In this document: positions 13,101 through 25,713 of the stretch, piece by piece | Layout: every line of letters begins with the position of its first letter | Numbering within the stretch: the first letter of the stretch is position 1 | Assembly (NCBI GenBank): GCA_022749755.1 | Contig: CM040452.1 | Span: 2,932,350 to 2,996,349, forward strand | Source of the DNA: Azadirachta indica | Taxonomy: Eukaryota; Streptophyta; Magnoliopsida; Sapindales; Meliaceae | Direction: 5' to 3' | Length of the DNA stretch: 64,000 bases | Position numbers and translations under genes: made by a program | Notes under the pieces: generated by a model | What the model was told of the DNA's origin: nothing | Databases searched by the model: none | The model's input: only the letters and a program-made list of their open reading frames with translations

Positions 13101-16100
13101 AAGTCAATTATTTTTGTGGTAATGTAAGGTGTTGATAAAACTAGAACATGATTATTTATCTTGTGCAAGAATCTTCTTGATTGTCATTCAGTGATTTATT
13201 GTCAACTATTATGCTTCCAGGGTCGCTTCAAGTATCAACCTGGCCAGGTTAGAGCTTATGGGATGCTTGCTGGAGGCACTGGCATTACTCCAATGTTTCA
13301 AGTATGTATTTTGGAAGTGGATCCACTTGATAGCTTCGCACTTGTTTTGGTTTTTTTTTTTTTTTCTATTGCTCAGATTATTGTTTCGACTTTTACATTT
13401 TCTTCCCCTCTTGATGGTTCCCTCAGGTTACCAGAGCCATAGTAGAAAATCCTAATGATCAGACCAACATACATCTTATCTATGCCAATGTTTCATTTGA
13501 GGATATTCTTTTGAAGGTAAGATTCCTCACTGTCTCCTGCACACCTCTCTATCTATTTAAGGGTTCAAAATCCCAACACAAGGATGTTAGGTTAGCAAAC
13601 CCAGAAAAAAATACAAATACAAAACAAAAATGGAAAAAGAGAAGAAAAAGAGAAGGATTAAAAATAAAGGATACTGCAATTACTTTGTTTAAGTAACTAG
13701 ATCCTAATCTTTTGTGAAATTTTAGAGTTCTGGTTCTGTGTCATTGTTTTTTCCCTAGCTGAAAAAAGAAAAGAAAAAAGAACAGAAAGAAGATTTATCT
13801 GTTGGGCAACATGTGAAACTGCTGATTAACCTGTAATTATTGCTTTTACTGCCACAATTTTGTGATAACTGATACATACTTGATTTACCTAAAGTGACAT
13901 ACGAAAAATCTTAAATTGGTATTTATGAACATGAACTTCAGTTCTACATTTTTTATTTTATTTGTGCATGGCAATCTCTTATTCCATAGACATCATAGAG
14001 AATTGAGAACACTAATTCGTTTCCGTTTAAAGAATGGTAATGCTATGCACAGTTCTATTACAATGATAACATTCATCTGTATTTCACTGCCCAATAAGCT
14101 ATAACTATCTAACTGAGTTTGAGGTAACCAAACTCTTGGAATTTTCTATATTTTCTTTTCCTTTTTGGGGGAATTTAGAACACTTTTATCTCCATGAGCA
14201 GTGCTAGTGACAGTTGCTATTTGAAGCGATGGATGCACTTGCTAACCCCTAATTGACACTCGTACCATTGTCTCTACATAAGAGTCTTACATCTCATTTA
14301 TTGAAATAAATGAACTAAGTTAAGAACCATCCTTGTATATTTATATTTATATTTATTCTCAAAATTAATTGTTCATTTTTAATAACACAAAATCACTCAG
14401 AATAGAGATTCTTCCATAGCTGACTACTGTTTAGATGGAAAAGACAGGGTGTCAGAAGAGAAAAAGATCTTCCTAAAATTCTAGCGGTTTGCTATGAAAT
14501 GTGTTTCTGATTTTTCTGGTGAATGTAGACACAAATTTAGGGATATGACCAGATGATGTTGTCCGATTGAGTTCAAGAAAGAGTTCTGATATCTTTGAAG
14601 AAGGTTGTTACTTTTGCTCATGCTGGTCTCTCAATTACTTCCACTGTTTATAGGAGGTTGTTCAAGAACGGACGCAATTCGATGGAAATAAAAAGCTGGA
14701 ACTTGCATTCTGGTTTCAGATCAATAAAAAACTCGTTTCTTTTCTTTTACTCTTTTATAAAGGTTTTTTCTCTTCTATAAAGGTTTTTACCATCAAGAAT
14801 CATAAAAAGCAGAACCCATTGCAAAGCACAAGGCTGTAATGTGTGATGGAGATTAAATTCCAAAAGAGAAAAAGAACATATACTACAGATTATCTGCTGT
14901 TTAGCACTTGAATACACAATTTGAAATAAAATTTCTATAAGAAGTACAAATCTTTGTAAGGAAATGTTTTAAGTTTGATGATTGACAGCGGATAGGCGAG
15001 GCTTCAAATCTTTGTAACTGACTTTAGGAGATTGGGCTAGATATGCTCTAGACATGTATTCTTTCTACTTTTGTTAATAAAATGGCATTCATAACTAAAC
15101 CTAAAAGATAGTCCTTGATTCAGTGAACTACTTTGTACACTTTGAAACAAAAAACAATGCGCATCTTCCATTGACACTGGCGACTGTCATGTGAGTGATC
15201 TAGCATGATAGCCGTTAGCATGCCTCTGTGGAATTCAGGGAAATGTATCTCAATAATTTTCTATTACTTAACTGGAAAAATCTTGCTAACTTAATATGGA
15301 CAGTTCCTGGTGATGGGATTAATAACATGACATATTTGAAAACAATGAACACTTGTAACTACACCCAAATACATGGCATGGGACTGGGTCTACTTGATGG
15401 CATGGGTGGATTAACTTTGTTTGAACTGCACCTTTGCAGGAAGAGCTGGATGATCTTGCAACTAGTTTTCCTGACCGCTTTAAAGTCTACTATGTTTTGA
15501 ATCAGGTATCATTCCTTCATTTACTGCTTCAATCTTAGTTTTCTCTCTTTTCTTTTACTTTTTCTTTTTCTTTTAGCATACATACTGGTGTGGTTTTTTT
15601 GTACTTTCAGATCCTTGCTTTTCATTTTGAATTTTAGAATGACAATCTGCACGCGCTGTAACAAATTTTTATTATTTTAGTTTTATTTTGGGATATTTAT
15701 GGAAGTCATTTTGTGTCTGTTGAAACTTTTGTTGATATTACGAAGATATTGTTAAAAAATAAGTTTAAAATGATTTTTAATCCTTCTCAAAAGAGCAGCA
15801 TAGAAATCTTTACATATTGTAGTACATATATAAAGCTGTCTGCATCAACTGTCCTTAAAGAAAAAGATGAAAATGGTGTGAAGGTTGTCATTCCATAATC
15901 TATTGCACAAATCAACATTATCAGAATACGAACACACACACCTATATCTACTTCTATTTTTTTCCATTTATGTCTGGGACCTGTACAGGCAATTTAGATA
16001 TTTCACTTAAATCTCTGTTCTGAGTTGAGTATGAAAGTGTTACACAAGAATTTGTGTGTGTTCTGTGCTGACATCTAGGCTATGTTTATTTTCTTTTTCT

Positions 16101-17000
16101 GGTGTATGGTTTACATAATAATCTATTCATCTTCTGATTTGAATAAATGGTATGTTTATGAGTTTTTGGCTTCTACTTAACTTTAAAAGCACAATAGTTG
16201 TTTAATAACTTTAACTTTGAATCCTATTTTTTCACTTATATTTGACATCTAGTGATTCTATCCCACAGCAGTTGTACCTTTAAAATTACAGCGCTTTAGT
16301 TACAGACAATACCCTAATTCTTTGATGGCTAGTTCCACCTATAGTTTCGTCGTAATTCTATGGTTATTTGGGTATATTTTATTTGACTTTCCACATGCAT
16401 AATGTAATAAAAATGAAAGATTAGCAATTTTGGTTAATGGACACGCATGCTTGCTGTCTGTAATAGTTATTGCAAGGGAATGAACTGTTACCAGAATAAA
16501 GAACTCTTTGAATCAATGACGGAACTGGAGTGGATAAAATGAACATCAATTTAGATGCATTTTAGTGACGTTCAAGTGTAAACTTTAAATGGTGCATAAA
16601 TGTTGAATTAAATTATGGGTGCACATTGAAAGGTGACTCTGTTTTTTATGGATGCATGGATCTATTCAGTTACCCTGCTCCTTCACGCTCTCATGTTAAT
16701 TTTAAAATATAAACTTTCAGCCACCGGAACAATGGGATGGTGGGGTAGGTTTTGTGTCCAAGGAAATGATTCAAACCCACTGCCCTGCTCCAGCCTCAGA
16801 CATCCGGGTAAATCCTTAATTACCAGTGACCTCAGCCCATCATTTTCTCCACCTTTGTTTTGGTTGGTTAATGCTAATAACTAATATGAACCTCCAATCT
16901 TCTGCAGATGTTAAGGTGTGGACCACCGCCCATGAACAAAGCTATGGCTGCCCATCTAAATGATCTGGGATACACTCCCCAAATGCAGTTCCAGTTTTAA
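10130..17000 (+). CDS. CBR1: NADH-cytochrome b5 reductase 1, complete, nine exons
   Basis: This FAD enzyme passes electrons from NADH to cytochrome b5, feeding desaturases and other oxidases at the ER or outer mitochondrial membrane. Exons: 10130-10238, 12076-12217, 12332-12422, 12531-12608, 13221-13301, 13427-13516, 15440-15505, 16721-16807, 16908-17000; all introns are GT-AG and the joined frame is open, giving 278 aa, the usual plant length (about 280). Residues 12-31 form one N-terminal membrane anchor followed by KKSK. The FAD-binding motif KPYTPTT is at 95-101, [10 protein letters not shown] at 115-124, the NADH-binding [10 protein letters not shown] at 158-167 and the nucleotide-pocket CGPPPM at 252-257. 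The C-terminus is QFQF. The last six introns lie between codons. A G-box lies upstream; an AATAAA signal lies at 17272. Intron 1 (1.8 kb) and intron 6 (1.9 kb) hold no recognised gene. Assignment to the family is firm; the exact subcellular isoform is inferred. Confidence 0.94.
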
Positions 17001-18243
17001 GCTTTTCAGGAACTCCCCATGGGCGCAACACTTGTTTTATCCATGTAACTCAATCGCTGATACTTCCATGCAGTTACATGACAGGCTAGCAGTATACAAT
17101 TCATTTCTGATTATGAGGTAGCTTACAGGTCCTTCAATCATCATTTTAAGCCTAAAGGAATTCCATTACAATCTTGCACTGGTACTCAACTTTTGCTTGA
17201 TGTAGCATAATAGAATGTGAGCAGCTTATTATTGTATTATTGAAAATGAAAAATTAGTGGCTAATTTCAATAATAAAGTGATCATAGAAGGCCTCATTTG
17301 GGCTCCCATGCCGTTTTAAAACACAAATTGCACCCTTATTTTTTTGCAGATTTAGGTTGAGTTGCATCATTTATATAGTATCACAGTGATCCTATGCGAT
17401 GGCAAGACTTTGTATGCCTGCCAAATTCAAACTAATCTACAGCTCCATCACACATCGCCTAAAATTGCAGTGCATGTGTACCAGACAAATTTCACTGCAC
17501 CAATACAGCATGAGGTATAAAAGGCGTATCAATATCAAATGGAAAAGCTGCAGAATCAAAAATGGTGTAGGTTATATTACAATTTATATTGCATTCTATA
17601 ACCTAAATGATGTCCCAAGTTTCTGAGTATCACAAAGGGACCTGGTTCATTAGCTCAAATGAGCAACAATAAACACAAATAAAGAAGGAACAAACTAAGT
17701 GCAACGCATACAACCATCATTAGACAAAAATATTGCAAGAATAATCAAACAAATCTGGGAGGATAATAATTCATGTTTCCAAAAATATATGCAAGTTTCA
17801 TGCATCCTAGTATGGGGAAGACATTTCCAAGTCTGAAAGATTAACTTTGATAATGTTGATAATAGTAATCATAGGACCATCAACCATTGAATGTACAATA
17901 GCCAGGAAGAAGAAAATAGCACAAGTTGCATTTAAAAATAAAAACCACAATCGTAATTGCAGAATGCGAAAAATAGTCTCATTTTCTTTCTCAATTTCAA
18001 TCAAGAAAATTTAGAAAACATAACATGCTGCTTCCACAAACCGCAACGAAGATAGCAAGCAGCAGGTACATGGCTGAGAGAAACCACCAATCTTTTAAAT
18101 TATCAATTACACTGGAAATTAAAAAAAAAAAAAAGTACATAGAAACTACGAAGAGGAATCAAACTAAAATCTAAACCAATTCAGTCTTTCCTATCACTCT
18201 AATTCACCATCGAAAATCATCCAAAAATTTAAAATTTGTGAGC
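17001..18243. other. 3' UTRs and spacer between convergent CBR1 and CCT7
   Basis: The two genes converge across about 1.24 kb. An AATAAA at 17272-17277 (+) is a plausible CBR1 poly(A) signal 272 bp after the stop. The remainder has no recognisable gene; the CCT7 3' UTR must lie in its right part. Confidence 0.5.
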
Positions 18244-21200
18244 TCATCGCCTGCGCATGCCACGTCCACGACCACGGAAAGCAGCTCCTCCACGCCCTCT
18301 GCCACCCATGGCACTTGCAGCAGCTTCACCTTGAGCACTCTCAGACTGCATCATCAAACAACAGCAATCATAAACGGCTTGTATAGAGATGTACTTCTTG
18401 GATGCTAAGAAGACCTATGGTCCAGACAATAACAAGACCATCCCTTTGACACATGAATGAAGTTCTTCAATAGTTTAGTCATTTGTTATGGTAATTATAT
18501 GTGGGCCCATCTTGAGTTATTTGGATTTTACAAGGTCATGTGAAGATTCGGGATAAGTATTGCACGTTAGAAAAACCCTAAATCCTATGGTTTTAGGAAA
18601 CCTTGCATCTTCAGAAAATAGTCAAATCCTGTATTTCTTTGTATTTTCAGAATCACAGAGCTGATCTTAATAGGATTTGTGTTTGATAATTAGCATATTT
18701 TTTAATTTGCTAGACTGATCTTGCATCTTTCTGTTCTAGCTATCTTTTAACATCTCAATTCTTATGAATGTTTTCTTAGCCATCACCATGGTGCAACATA
18801 TTCTATTGATGATCTTGCATTTCAAAAACCTCTAATATCCATTAGTCCTGATCTCCAGCAGCTTCCCCATCAAAAGACAATCCAAACCCAAAAGACTGTA
18901 CAAATACCATCCGACTCTAATGATAAAAGATCTTTCAGATGGAGCATGCAAGTGGAAAATGGCATAAAAAACTCTTCAACATACAGATCAGTGTTTACAC
19001 TACCTTGGGGTTCTTTACTGTCTCATCCACACTCAAGATAAGGCATGCAGCCTCAGTAGCAGCATTTATAGCATTAATCTGCAACATTAAGCAGTCACAA
19101 TAAATATCAAAGGGTGCAAAAAACACCAGCAAAGAAATATGGCATTCTCTTTTAACAAGAAAGTGGTGATATACAGATACCTTGACAACTGATGGCTCCC
19201 AGACGAAGTTAGCAAATGAATCTGCAATTCCACCAGTGTTGATATCCACTCCATAAGGAGCACCCTCACCTGTTAAAAACCATGCACCGTAAGTGGGTTT
19301 CTATCTCTTCTTTTTTTTTTTTTTTTGGGTTGGCTGGTAGGAACTGGAGAAGACTTGTCTTATGGAAATGAGTACAAAAGTACAAATGAACCACCTATGA
19401 AAGAACTAGATGACCATGCATTGTAGCTGAAAAAAACTATACTAGGCATTCACGAGACAGAAATACAAAGCCACCAAAATAATTGGCTACACATAACAAT
19501 TGAACATGAGTCCCATTGGAAAAGTGGGCATTGTATCCACAATAAGAGCACAGCACAGATTGGTTACACCAATTAATTAAATTGATTGTCACGACTCTAA
19601 TAGAAATAAGGAAATCCTAAAATAAAAGGTTAGAAAAGACTAACCAGATGGAAGTGCATGTTTGTCTCAATTTATTCAGCACCAATTAATTATATTGATT
19701 GTCATTACTCTAAATGGGAAAAAGGAAATAAGGAAATACTAAAATAAAAAATAGTAGAAAAGACTAACCCGATGGGAGTGCATGTTTCTGTCTCAATTTA
19801 TTCAGCACATCAGTAGCATCAAATCCAGCATTGTCACAAAGTTGGCGTGGGATTACCTGCATCAAGAGGAAAAATACCTCAGAAAGCATCCTATCAAATG
19901 CCTATACTATTTGAGAAAGCACCAGTAAATCATCATTTCATAAAATATAAAAGCGTCATTTGCTGGCATCTTTTGCATGCCTTAGCCTTTGTGATTCCTG
20001 CTTATAATGCTTTCCCCATATACAGAAGATGCCGAGAATGCATTTTTCCTATTCTAACAACAGAGATGACGAAAAACCCAAATGATCTAATAGGTGTGAA
20101 TGTTTATCCCTAAAGGACATAGAAACAAAAATGAACCAGACAGCATTTACCATCATAAAGATGCTTGCATAACATTATTCTTCAAATATCAAACAGGTTC
20201 CCTGATATCATAGAGCAACTAGAATGTTCCTACATGGTTATCCAAAAATCCATAAACTATTATGCATAGGTCCAATCAAAAACATACAAAGAACAACTTT
20301 ATTATGGTAGAGCAAGTCTCAAAATAAAAAAGACAGAAGAGAATATCATAAAAATCAGAAAATAGACAAAGATGAGAAGTGAAGGATTTTCTATTGATTC
20401 AAAAACTAATCCAACTAAAAAGGCTCTATTTTTGCCTCAGTTTTTAAATCGTTAAAATGCTCTGGTGCTTGTGGCCATGCAGCTATGCACCACCAACATG
20501 TTAGAGGGTGCTAATAATATTCTGCCCTCAGGATCTCTAAAAATATAATAGACCTCAACTTGTATCAAGGAAATAAGCTAGCTGCTCACTGTATATAGAA
20601 CACAACACTTTAAACTTATGACCTCATGCAGAGAATGATTTTGATTGTCATAATTTTTAATTCTACACAAGTTATTTATGTGTTGGATTAATGTTTTGGT
20701 CAGAATTTATTCAACATAGCACCTAACCATCACATAGCAGCAACGTTCTTTCCCAAACTATAAAATCTAACCATAAGATTACTATGGGTGGCCAAGTAAA
20801 ACATAACAGCCACTACCACCCACCTCCAGAGCTTTTGCATACGAGTTGATAAAAAGCTGAGACTTCCCAGCTATTGTGCGGGCATGCTGCCTCAAGTATC
20901 GACTTATCTCCATCTGCCACCAAAAACAACAATTCAAAACTCAAACTCCAGAAAAGCCTCAAATGAAACACCATACCGTGATTCATTAGATCTGATAAAA
21001 CCATACATCTATGGCACCACCACCAGCAACTACAGTAGAGTTCTTCAAAGCTCTTCTAACAATCATAATTGCATCATGCAAACTCCTCTCGGCTTCCTCA
21101 ATGAACTGGAGTAGTGGAAAAAGAGAAGTCATTGTCAACGTGAAGGTCATAAAAAATAGCATGGTGTAATTCAAAGGTGGCATACCTGATCAGCACCACC

Positions 21201-24197
21201 ACGAAGAACTATAGTGGCTGTCCTTCCAGAAGGGCATCCACTAAATATGTTAAATCTCTCATTTCCAACTTGCCTTTCCTCAAAAAGTTCACAAGTGCCA
21301 AGAACCTGGAGGCCAAAAGGTCCAACTTCGAATTTAGAACAAAGAATTGTTCTCTTTGTATATGTATACATACAAGTTAACAATCACATCACCTCATCAA
21401 TAACATTGTTGACAGATGTCTGCACAGTTCCACCAGTTGCAGCAGAAACCCGTTGCAGATCTTCTTCAGCCACACGACCAGCACAGAAAATGTCCCGGTC
21501 TGCAAAATACTATTTACAAACAAACCATAAACCTTTAGTGATTTTATTTAAAAAGCCATTCTTCAAAGTTTAATAGTTACTGTAAGCAAGAAACATGTAT
21601 AAGAGATGTAATAACGAATTATCAAAAACATGTTTACATTATTTTCCTTCTAATGCCCATTTTGTCTACAAGCATTCACATGAAAGGCATACCAATACAG
21701 CTACAGTTAGTTGACCTTGTATCATGTCAAGGGACCAAGCCAAGCCTGGTAGTAATACTAAAATCATTATATGAACAGGCTTGGTTATAAAATTACCAAC
21801 ATTCTTTGCATTTTTTTTTTTTTTGTGAGAATACAAATATGCGAATTCTTTTCACATTCAAAATTTTAACAGAATATAGATATTTAGCAGACAATTAGTG
21901 TTCCAGGTAAAGTATGAACTTAGGAAAGGAAACACAAACACCTGTGTGGCTAGATCACCAATGGCAAGCCTTGAAAGGACAACTTTGGCCCCACTCTGCG
22001 CACATTTATCCAACTTGTCATAGATGATATTCCATTCAGCATCAACAATTGATTGATACTGTGATGGATCTGAAAGTCTGGGGCAACAGGGATAAAACTA
22101 ACATAAGAAACTAGGTCATAGTAAATAAGATAAATGATCGCTTTTCCAAACGGTATATACATAAAAGAAAATAACCTGATTTCAGCATTTTCCTTCTCAG
22201 ACTTCAGTTCCAATTCAATGTTCAATAACAGTATCTTTGGATTTACAAACTTCTTTGGTTGCTGTTCAAACCCTGCATATGAAAACGTCTTCTTAAAGGC
22301 AACACCATTTACAAAAAAGGAGTCCCGCATGTTACCACCTGGAACCTGTAGAAACAGAAAATTTTGCAGTCAGACTAGATTCAAAACATCATTTCTAGCC
22401 AACAAAACAATGAAAACAAGAGAGTAAACAAAATAAAATAAAATAGGCTAAAAACAAAAGAAAAACATAATGCCTTCTGATGGGAAGGCATAAAAGGAAG
22501 ATATAGAGTCATCAAAAGATAGCTACAAATCAAATTTAAAATTAACAGGATAACAGTACAACAGTATAAGAGTTAGACATCCTACCAAAGCAAAAGATCC
22601 ACCAATGACTGTACTTTCATGAGAAAGCATTATTTGGAAGTAGTTCCTGTTTATTCAGTTTAGCAGCATTGGCATCTATACACCTTATGGGGGCCAACTG
22701 TTTGTATCTCGTCCAAGCAAAAAATAGGGTTATGAGGCAGATCATTCTTCTGTAACTTCTTTTTTCAATTAATCTATTTTATACTATTTTATTTTAGGAG
22801 TAGGAAGCTGCTGTCCTCATGTACAGAGTTCACTGAATTTATTTGACAGAAAGCAACGCGCATAAAAACTGAAATTTATGGGCAAATGAAATATATCAAA
22901 GACAATAAGTTAGAAGTCTAATCTGCAGAACAGGTAGGATTTTACAGCATTTGGGTTTATGGTTTTATGAAACAGTAGAAAGCTGTCATTTTTATCGATT
23001 GCTACAATAGTCAATCAAAGATATTGTCCCTAGAGGAAAGCAATGTTTATCTCCAACTGTGAATTGGTATCCTCTGGGCAGCCACCATCATCCATAACAC
23101 AAAACATAAAATGAACCTTCAGAATAAGAAGACACAAGACAAGGAACATTTTAGCCAGTAACTCAAGACACTCATTCACAAAATTTGTCTTAAAAGTTTC
23201 CAATCTGTAAACATAATGACCACCGATAAAGTTCAGTTCTTCTAGTTGCCTTCTCATAAAAAAGTTCAATATAATGCTAAATTTAGTTATGCAATTTCCA
23301 ATAAATGCAGAGAACACAGGTTATTGAAAAATCTCCAATGAGTACATAATAGCTAGAACAACGAAACGGGAAGTATATGAATACAAACAGTGAAAAAGAA
23401 ATTACAATACCTTCTTTATTCCAATCATATTCAGCCTATCCTCATCGCCAATTGCGATAACAGAATCTACAACCATTTGGGCAAAGAACTCTTTTTCTCC
23501 ACCAATGAGCTTAGAAGAGAGTGTTGTCGCAGCACATTTGGCCAATAAACTTTTCTTCTCTTCTAGACTCTTCCCCTCTATGCTGACAGCCAGTTCCTTA
23601 ATCTTCTCAATTGCCTGCAAATCAAACGAAATACTCCATACCATTAATAAACCCAAAACCTAAAAAAAATCAGCATAAATCACAGAACTGCTTCAAATCA
23701 ACTACCAAATAACTCGCAGTACGATAACTCCTAATCAAATTCTGAGGATGAACTCCATCCTCAATAAACGGCTTGGCCTCCCTCAAAAACTCAGCCGCAA
23801 GTAAAACCACCGTCGTCGTTCCGTCCCCGACTTCAGAATCCTGAGACTTCGCGATGTCGACAAGAATCTTCGCAGCGGGATGAACGATGTCAAGTAACTT
23901 CATGATTGTCGCGCCGTCATTCGAAATGGTAACGCTCCCTTTATCATCGTGGATCAACTTATCCATACCTCTCGGACCAAGCGTCGTCCTCACCACATCA
24001 GCCACCGCTGTACAGGCGTTTATGTTGCTCACCAACTGCGCCTTCCCCTGTGACGTGTCCGTACCTTCCTTCAATAGAATGATCTGCGGCTGCTGCACGA
24101 TTTTTCCGGCATTTCAAGAAAGTCAGTCACAAGAACCAATTGGAAAGTGGGAGTGAAAAATAAAGTCTGTATGTGAACTTACCATCATCGCTGCCAT
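18244..24197 (-). CDS. CCT7: T-complex protein 1 subunit eta (CCT7), complete, 13 coding exons
   Basis: One of the eight subunits of the cytosolic chaperonin CCT/TRiC, which folds actin, tubulin and other proteins by ATP-driven closure. Coding exons, 5' to 3': 24183-24197, 23706-24092, 23411-23614, 22176-22345, 21942-22077, 21393-21509, 21186-21305, 21007-21105, 20824-20913, 19769-19856, 19181-19269, 19004-19078, 18244-18345. All introns are GT-AG and the frame gives 563 aa (family about 550-560). Group II chaperonin motifs are present: TLGPRGMDK at 42-50, NDGATI at 63-68, GDGTTT at 94-99 and AGGGAID at 410-416. Eta-specific sequences include [20 protein letters not shown] in the apical domain region and SRTIAGK-like ARTIAGK. 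The last exon gives a Gly/Arg tail ending GRGMRRR, typical of plant eta subunits. The first coding exon is only 15 bp. Two telo-boxes lie upstream. A degenerate copy of the end of exon 10 sits in intron 10, and the 5' end of the gene has a pseudogene copy at 28100-28490. Confidence 0.96.
19567..19807. repeat. Tandem duplication of exon 10 end plus flanking intron within CCT7
   Basis: Copy A (about 19567-19682) and copy B (about 19679-19807) align with a period of 113-124 bp. Copy B contains the real 3' end of exon 10 and its donor site; copy A is a damaged duplicate lying inside intron 10. Copy A lacks 2 bp of the coding stretch ('tttgtctc' against 'tttctgtctc') and carries substitutions, so it could not be read in frame. 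Confidence 0.8.
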
Positions 24198-24258
24198 TGT
24201 TGAGATAGCAGTTGAAGCGAAAGTGGAGAAATGAAGTTAGAGCGAGTTAAGAGAGAGC

Positions 24259-24266
24259 TAGGGTTT
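24259..24266 (-). promoter_or_regulatory. Telo-box in the CCT7 5' leader or proximal promoter
   Basis: TAGGGTTT on the plus strand is AAACCCTA on the CCT7 strand, 62 bp before the ATG and within a CT-rich leader. Telo-boxes are common near transcription starts of plant translation and growth genes. In the duplicated copy the matching position reads TTGGGTTT. Confidence 0.5.
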
Positions 24267-24387
24267 GCTCTCTTTTCAATTTGTTTCTGATGTGAAAAAG
24301 GGCAGAGATCTGTAAGCGTTCTCGCTCTAGTTGGTTCTAGTGTTTCTTGTGGGTTTGGTTTAATTTAAGTATTGGAGGGATTATTTT

Positions 24388-24396
24388 TAGGGTTTT
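24388..24396 (-). promoter_or_regulatory. Second telo-box upstream of CCT7
   Basis: TTAGGGTTT on the plus strand is AAACCCTAA on the CCT7 strand, about 190 bp before the ATG. The duplicated copy has lost this segment. Confidence 0.45.
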
Positions 24397-25091
24397 ATAC
24401 TTCTCTTGACTTAGGTACTAAATTGTTAATTATAAAAATATTATATCTTATTTTATTATTTTATTAAAATTTAAAAAATAAAATAATAATATTTCAACCA
24501 ATCAAATTAAACTTAATAATATATAGCACATATTATAAAATTAAATTTAGAAAATTTTAATATTTTTTAAAAAAATTAGAGATAACACATGAAAATATCC
24601 CTAACAATTATTTTTAAGAATTTTATATAAAAAATATGTCTGATATCTTATCTTTATTTGGTTAAATTTTCGTTATCTCCTTATTATTTTAAAAATACTT
24701 CAACACCGCTAAAGGTTACTTCTATTATTGAAAAAATTAATGAGCTAATGATAATATAATAATTTAATTAAAATTACTTGCATTAGTAAACAAATTTAAA
24801 CATACTATCGTGAACATTAAATGCATTTTAAAAATAATATTAATATATTTTTAAGATAATCATTTTTTTTAAAGTTTAAAAAAAAATAAAAATTTATTTT
24901 ATTAACATTATTTTTTTTTTTACATTTCTTCTGCTCATTCCCTTCCATTATTTATATTATTTATAAAAGAATATTATTTATATTAAATTATATTTTACTA
25001 CTATTAACATATATACTTATTATTTATAAAAGAAAATAATATATGTAAATTATATTATATTATTGTTAATCTTCCATTCTTCTTCGTGTTG

Positions 25092-25125
25092 TCTTCTTCT
25101 TCTTCTTCTTCTTCTTCTTCTTCTT
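25092..25125. repeat. (TCT)n microsatellite
   Basis: About eleven uninterrupted TCT units inside the Mutator-like element, followed by a T-rich stretch. Confidence 0.85.
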
Positions 25126-25451
25126 TTTTTTTTTCTTCATGCCTTCTTCTTCCCTAAATAATCAAATATGCCTATGCATACCCAATTAATTTCCTCAGCT
25201 ATTTTATCCCAAATTTAATTGTAGCAAATTTTTACATCTCAGAACTCTCGCTGGTGAGACTCATCCTTCGCAGCTTCTCGCATTCCCCATCGTTACTTCA
25301 CCCGGCAGCTACGTCGATATCATAAGCTAACCGGTTTTCCATAACTCCACTATGATTGGCTAAACAAAGAGAAAAATAGCAAATTATTTTTCTCCCATTG
25401 ATTGACTGTTACCACACACACAGACCATCCAAATTTTGACTATCTAATCCT

Positions 25452-25713
25452 GGGAGAATGCTTATTATCCCCTGATTTTTGAGCTACTATTCTATTAATC
25501 TCTTATATTTTTTTTAATATCTTATTAACTCTTTAAATTTTAATTTTATCTTTTAATATTTTAAATATTTCTAATTTTAACATTTTTTAAACCAATTGAA
25601 CCGAAGATTAAAACTGAAAAAAATAAAAGTCAAGAGGTGATGAGATATTGAAAAAAATATAAGGAATAATAAGGTATTAACTCAAAAATTAGAAGGGCAA
25701 CAGGCATTCTCCT
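25452..25713. mobile_element. Nested MITE with ~100-bp inverted repeats
   Basis: The left end starts GGGAGAATGC and the right end finishes with its near-complement GCATTCTCC. About 100 bp inward on both sides align when one is reversed, sharing 'atttttgag', 'cttatatttttt' and 'aatatct'. The 262-bp size and nearly full-length palindromic layout fit a miniature inverted-repeat element nested in the larger one. Target duplication is unclear, so the superfamily is not assigned. Confidence 0.65.

Noticed and set aside
13511..13696. Frames in CBR1 introns (e.g. 13511-13696, 13916-14104, 14595-14780)
   Set aside because: They lie within GT-AG introns defined by the continuous CBR1 protein and show no coding signature.
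21214..21573. 119-codon plus-strand frame
   Set aside because: Antisense to CCT7 exons 6 and 7 and crosses their intron; no family resemblance.
23887..24156. Open frame of 89 codons on the plus strand
   Set aside because: It is antisense to CCT7 exon 2 and arises from conserved codon usage of the real gene; the same shadow appears over the pseudogene at 28076-28469.
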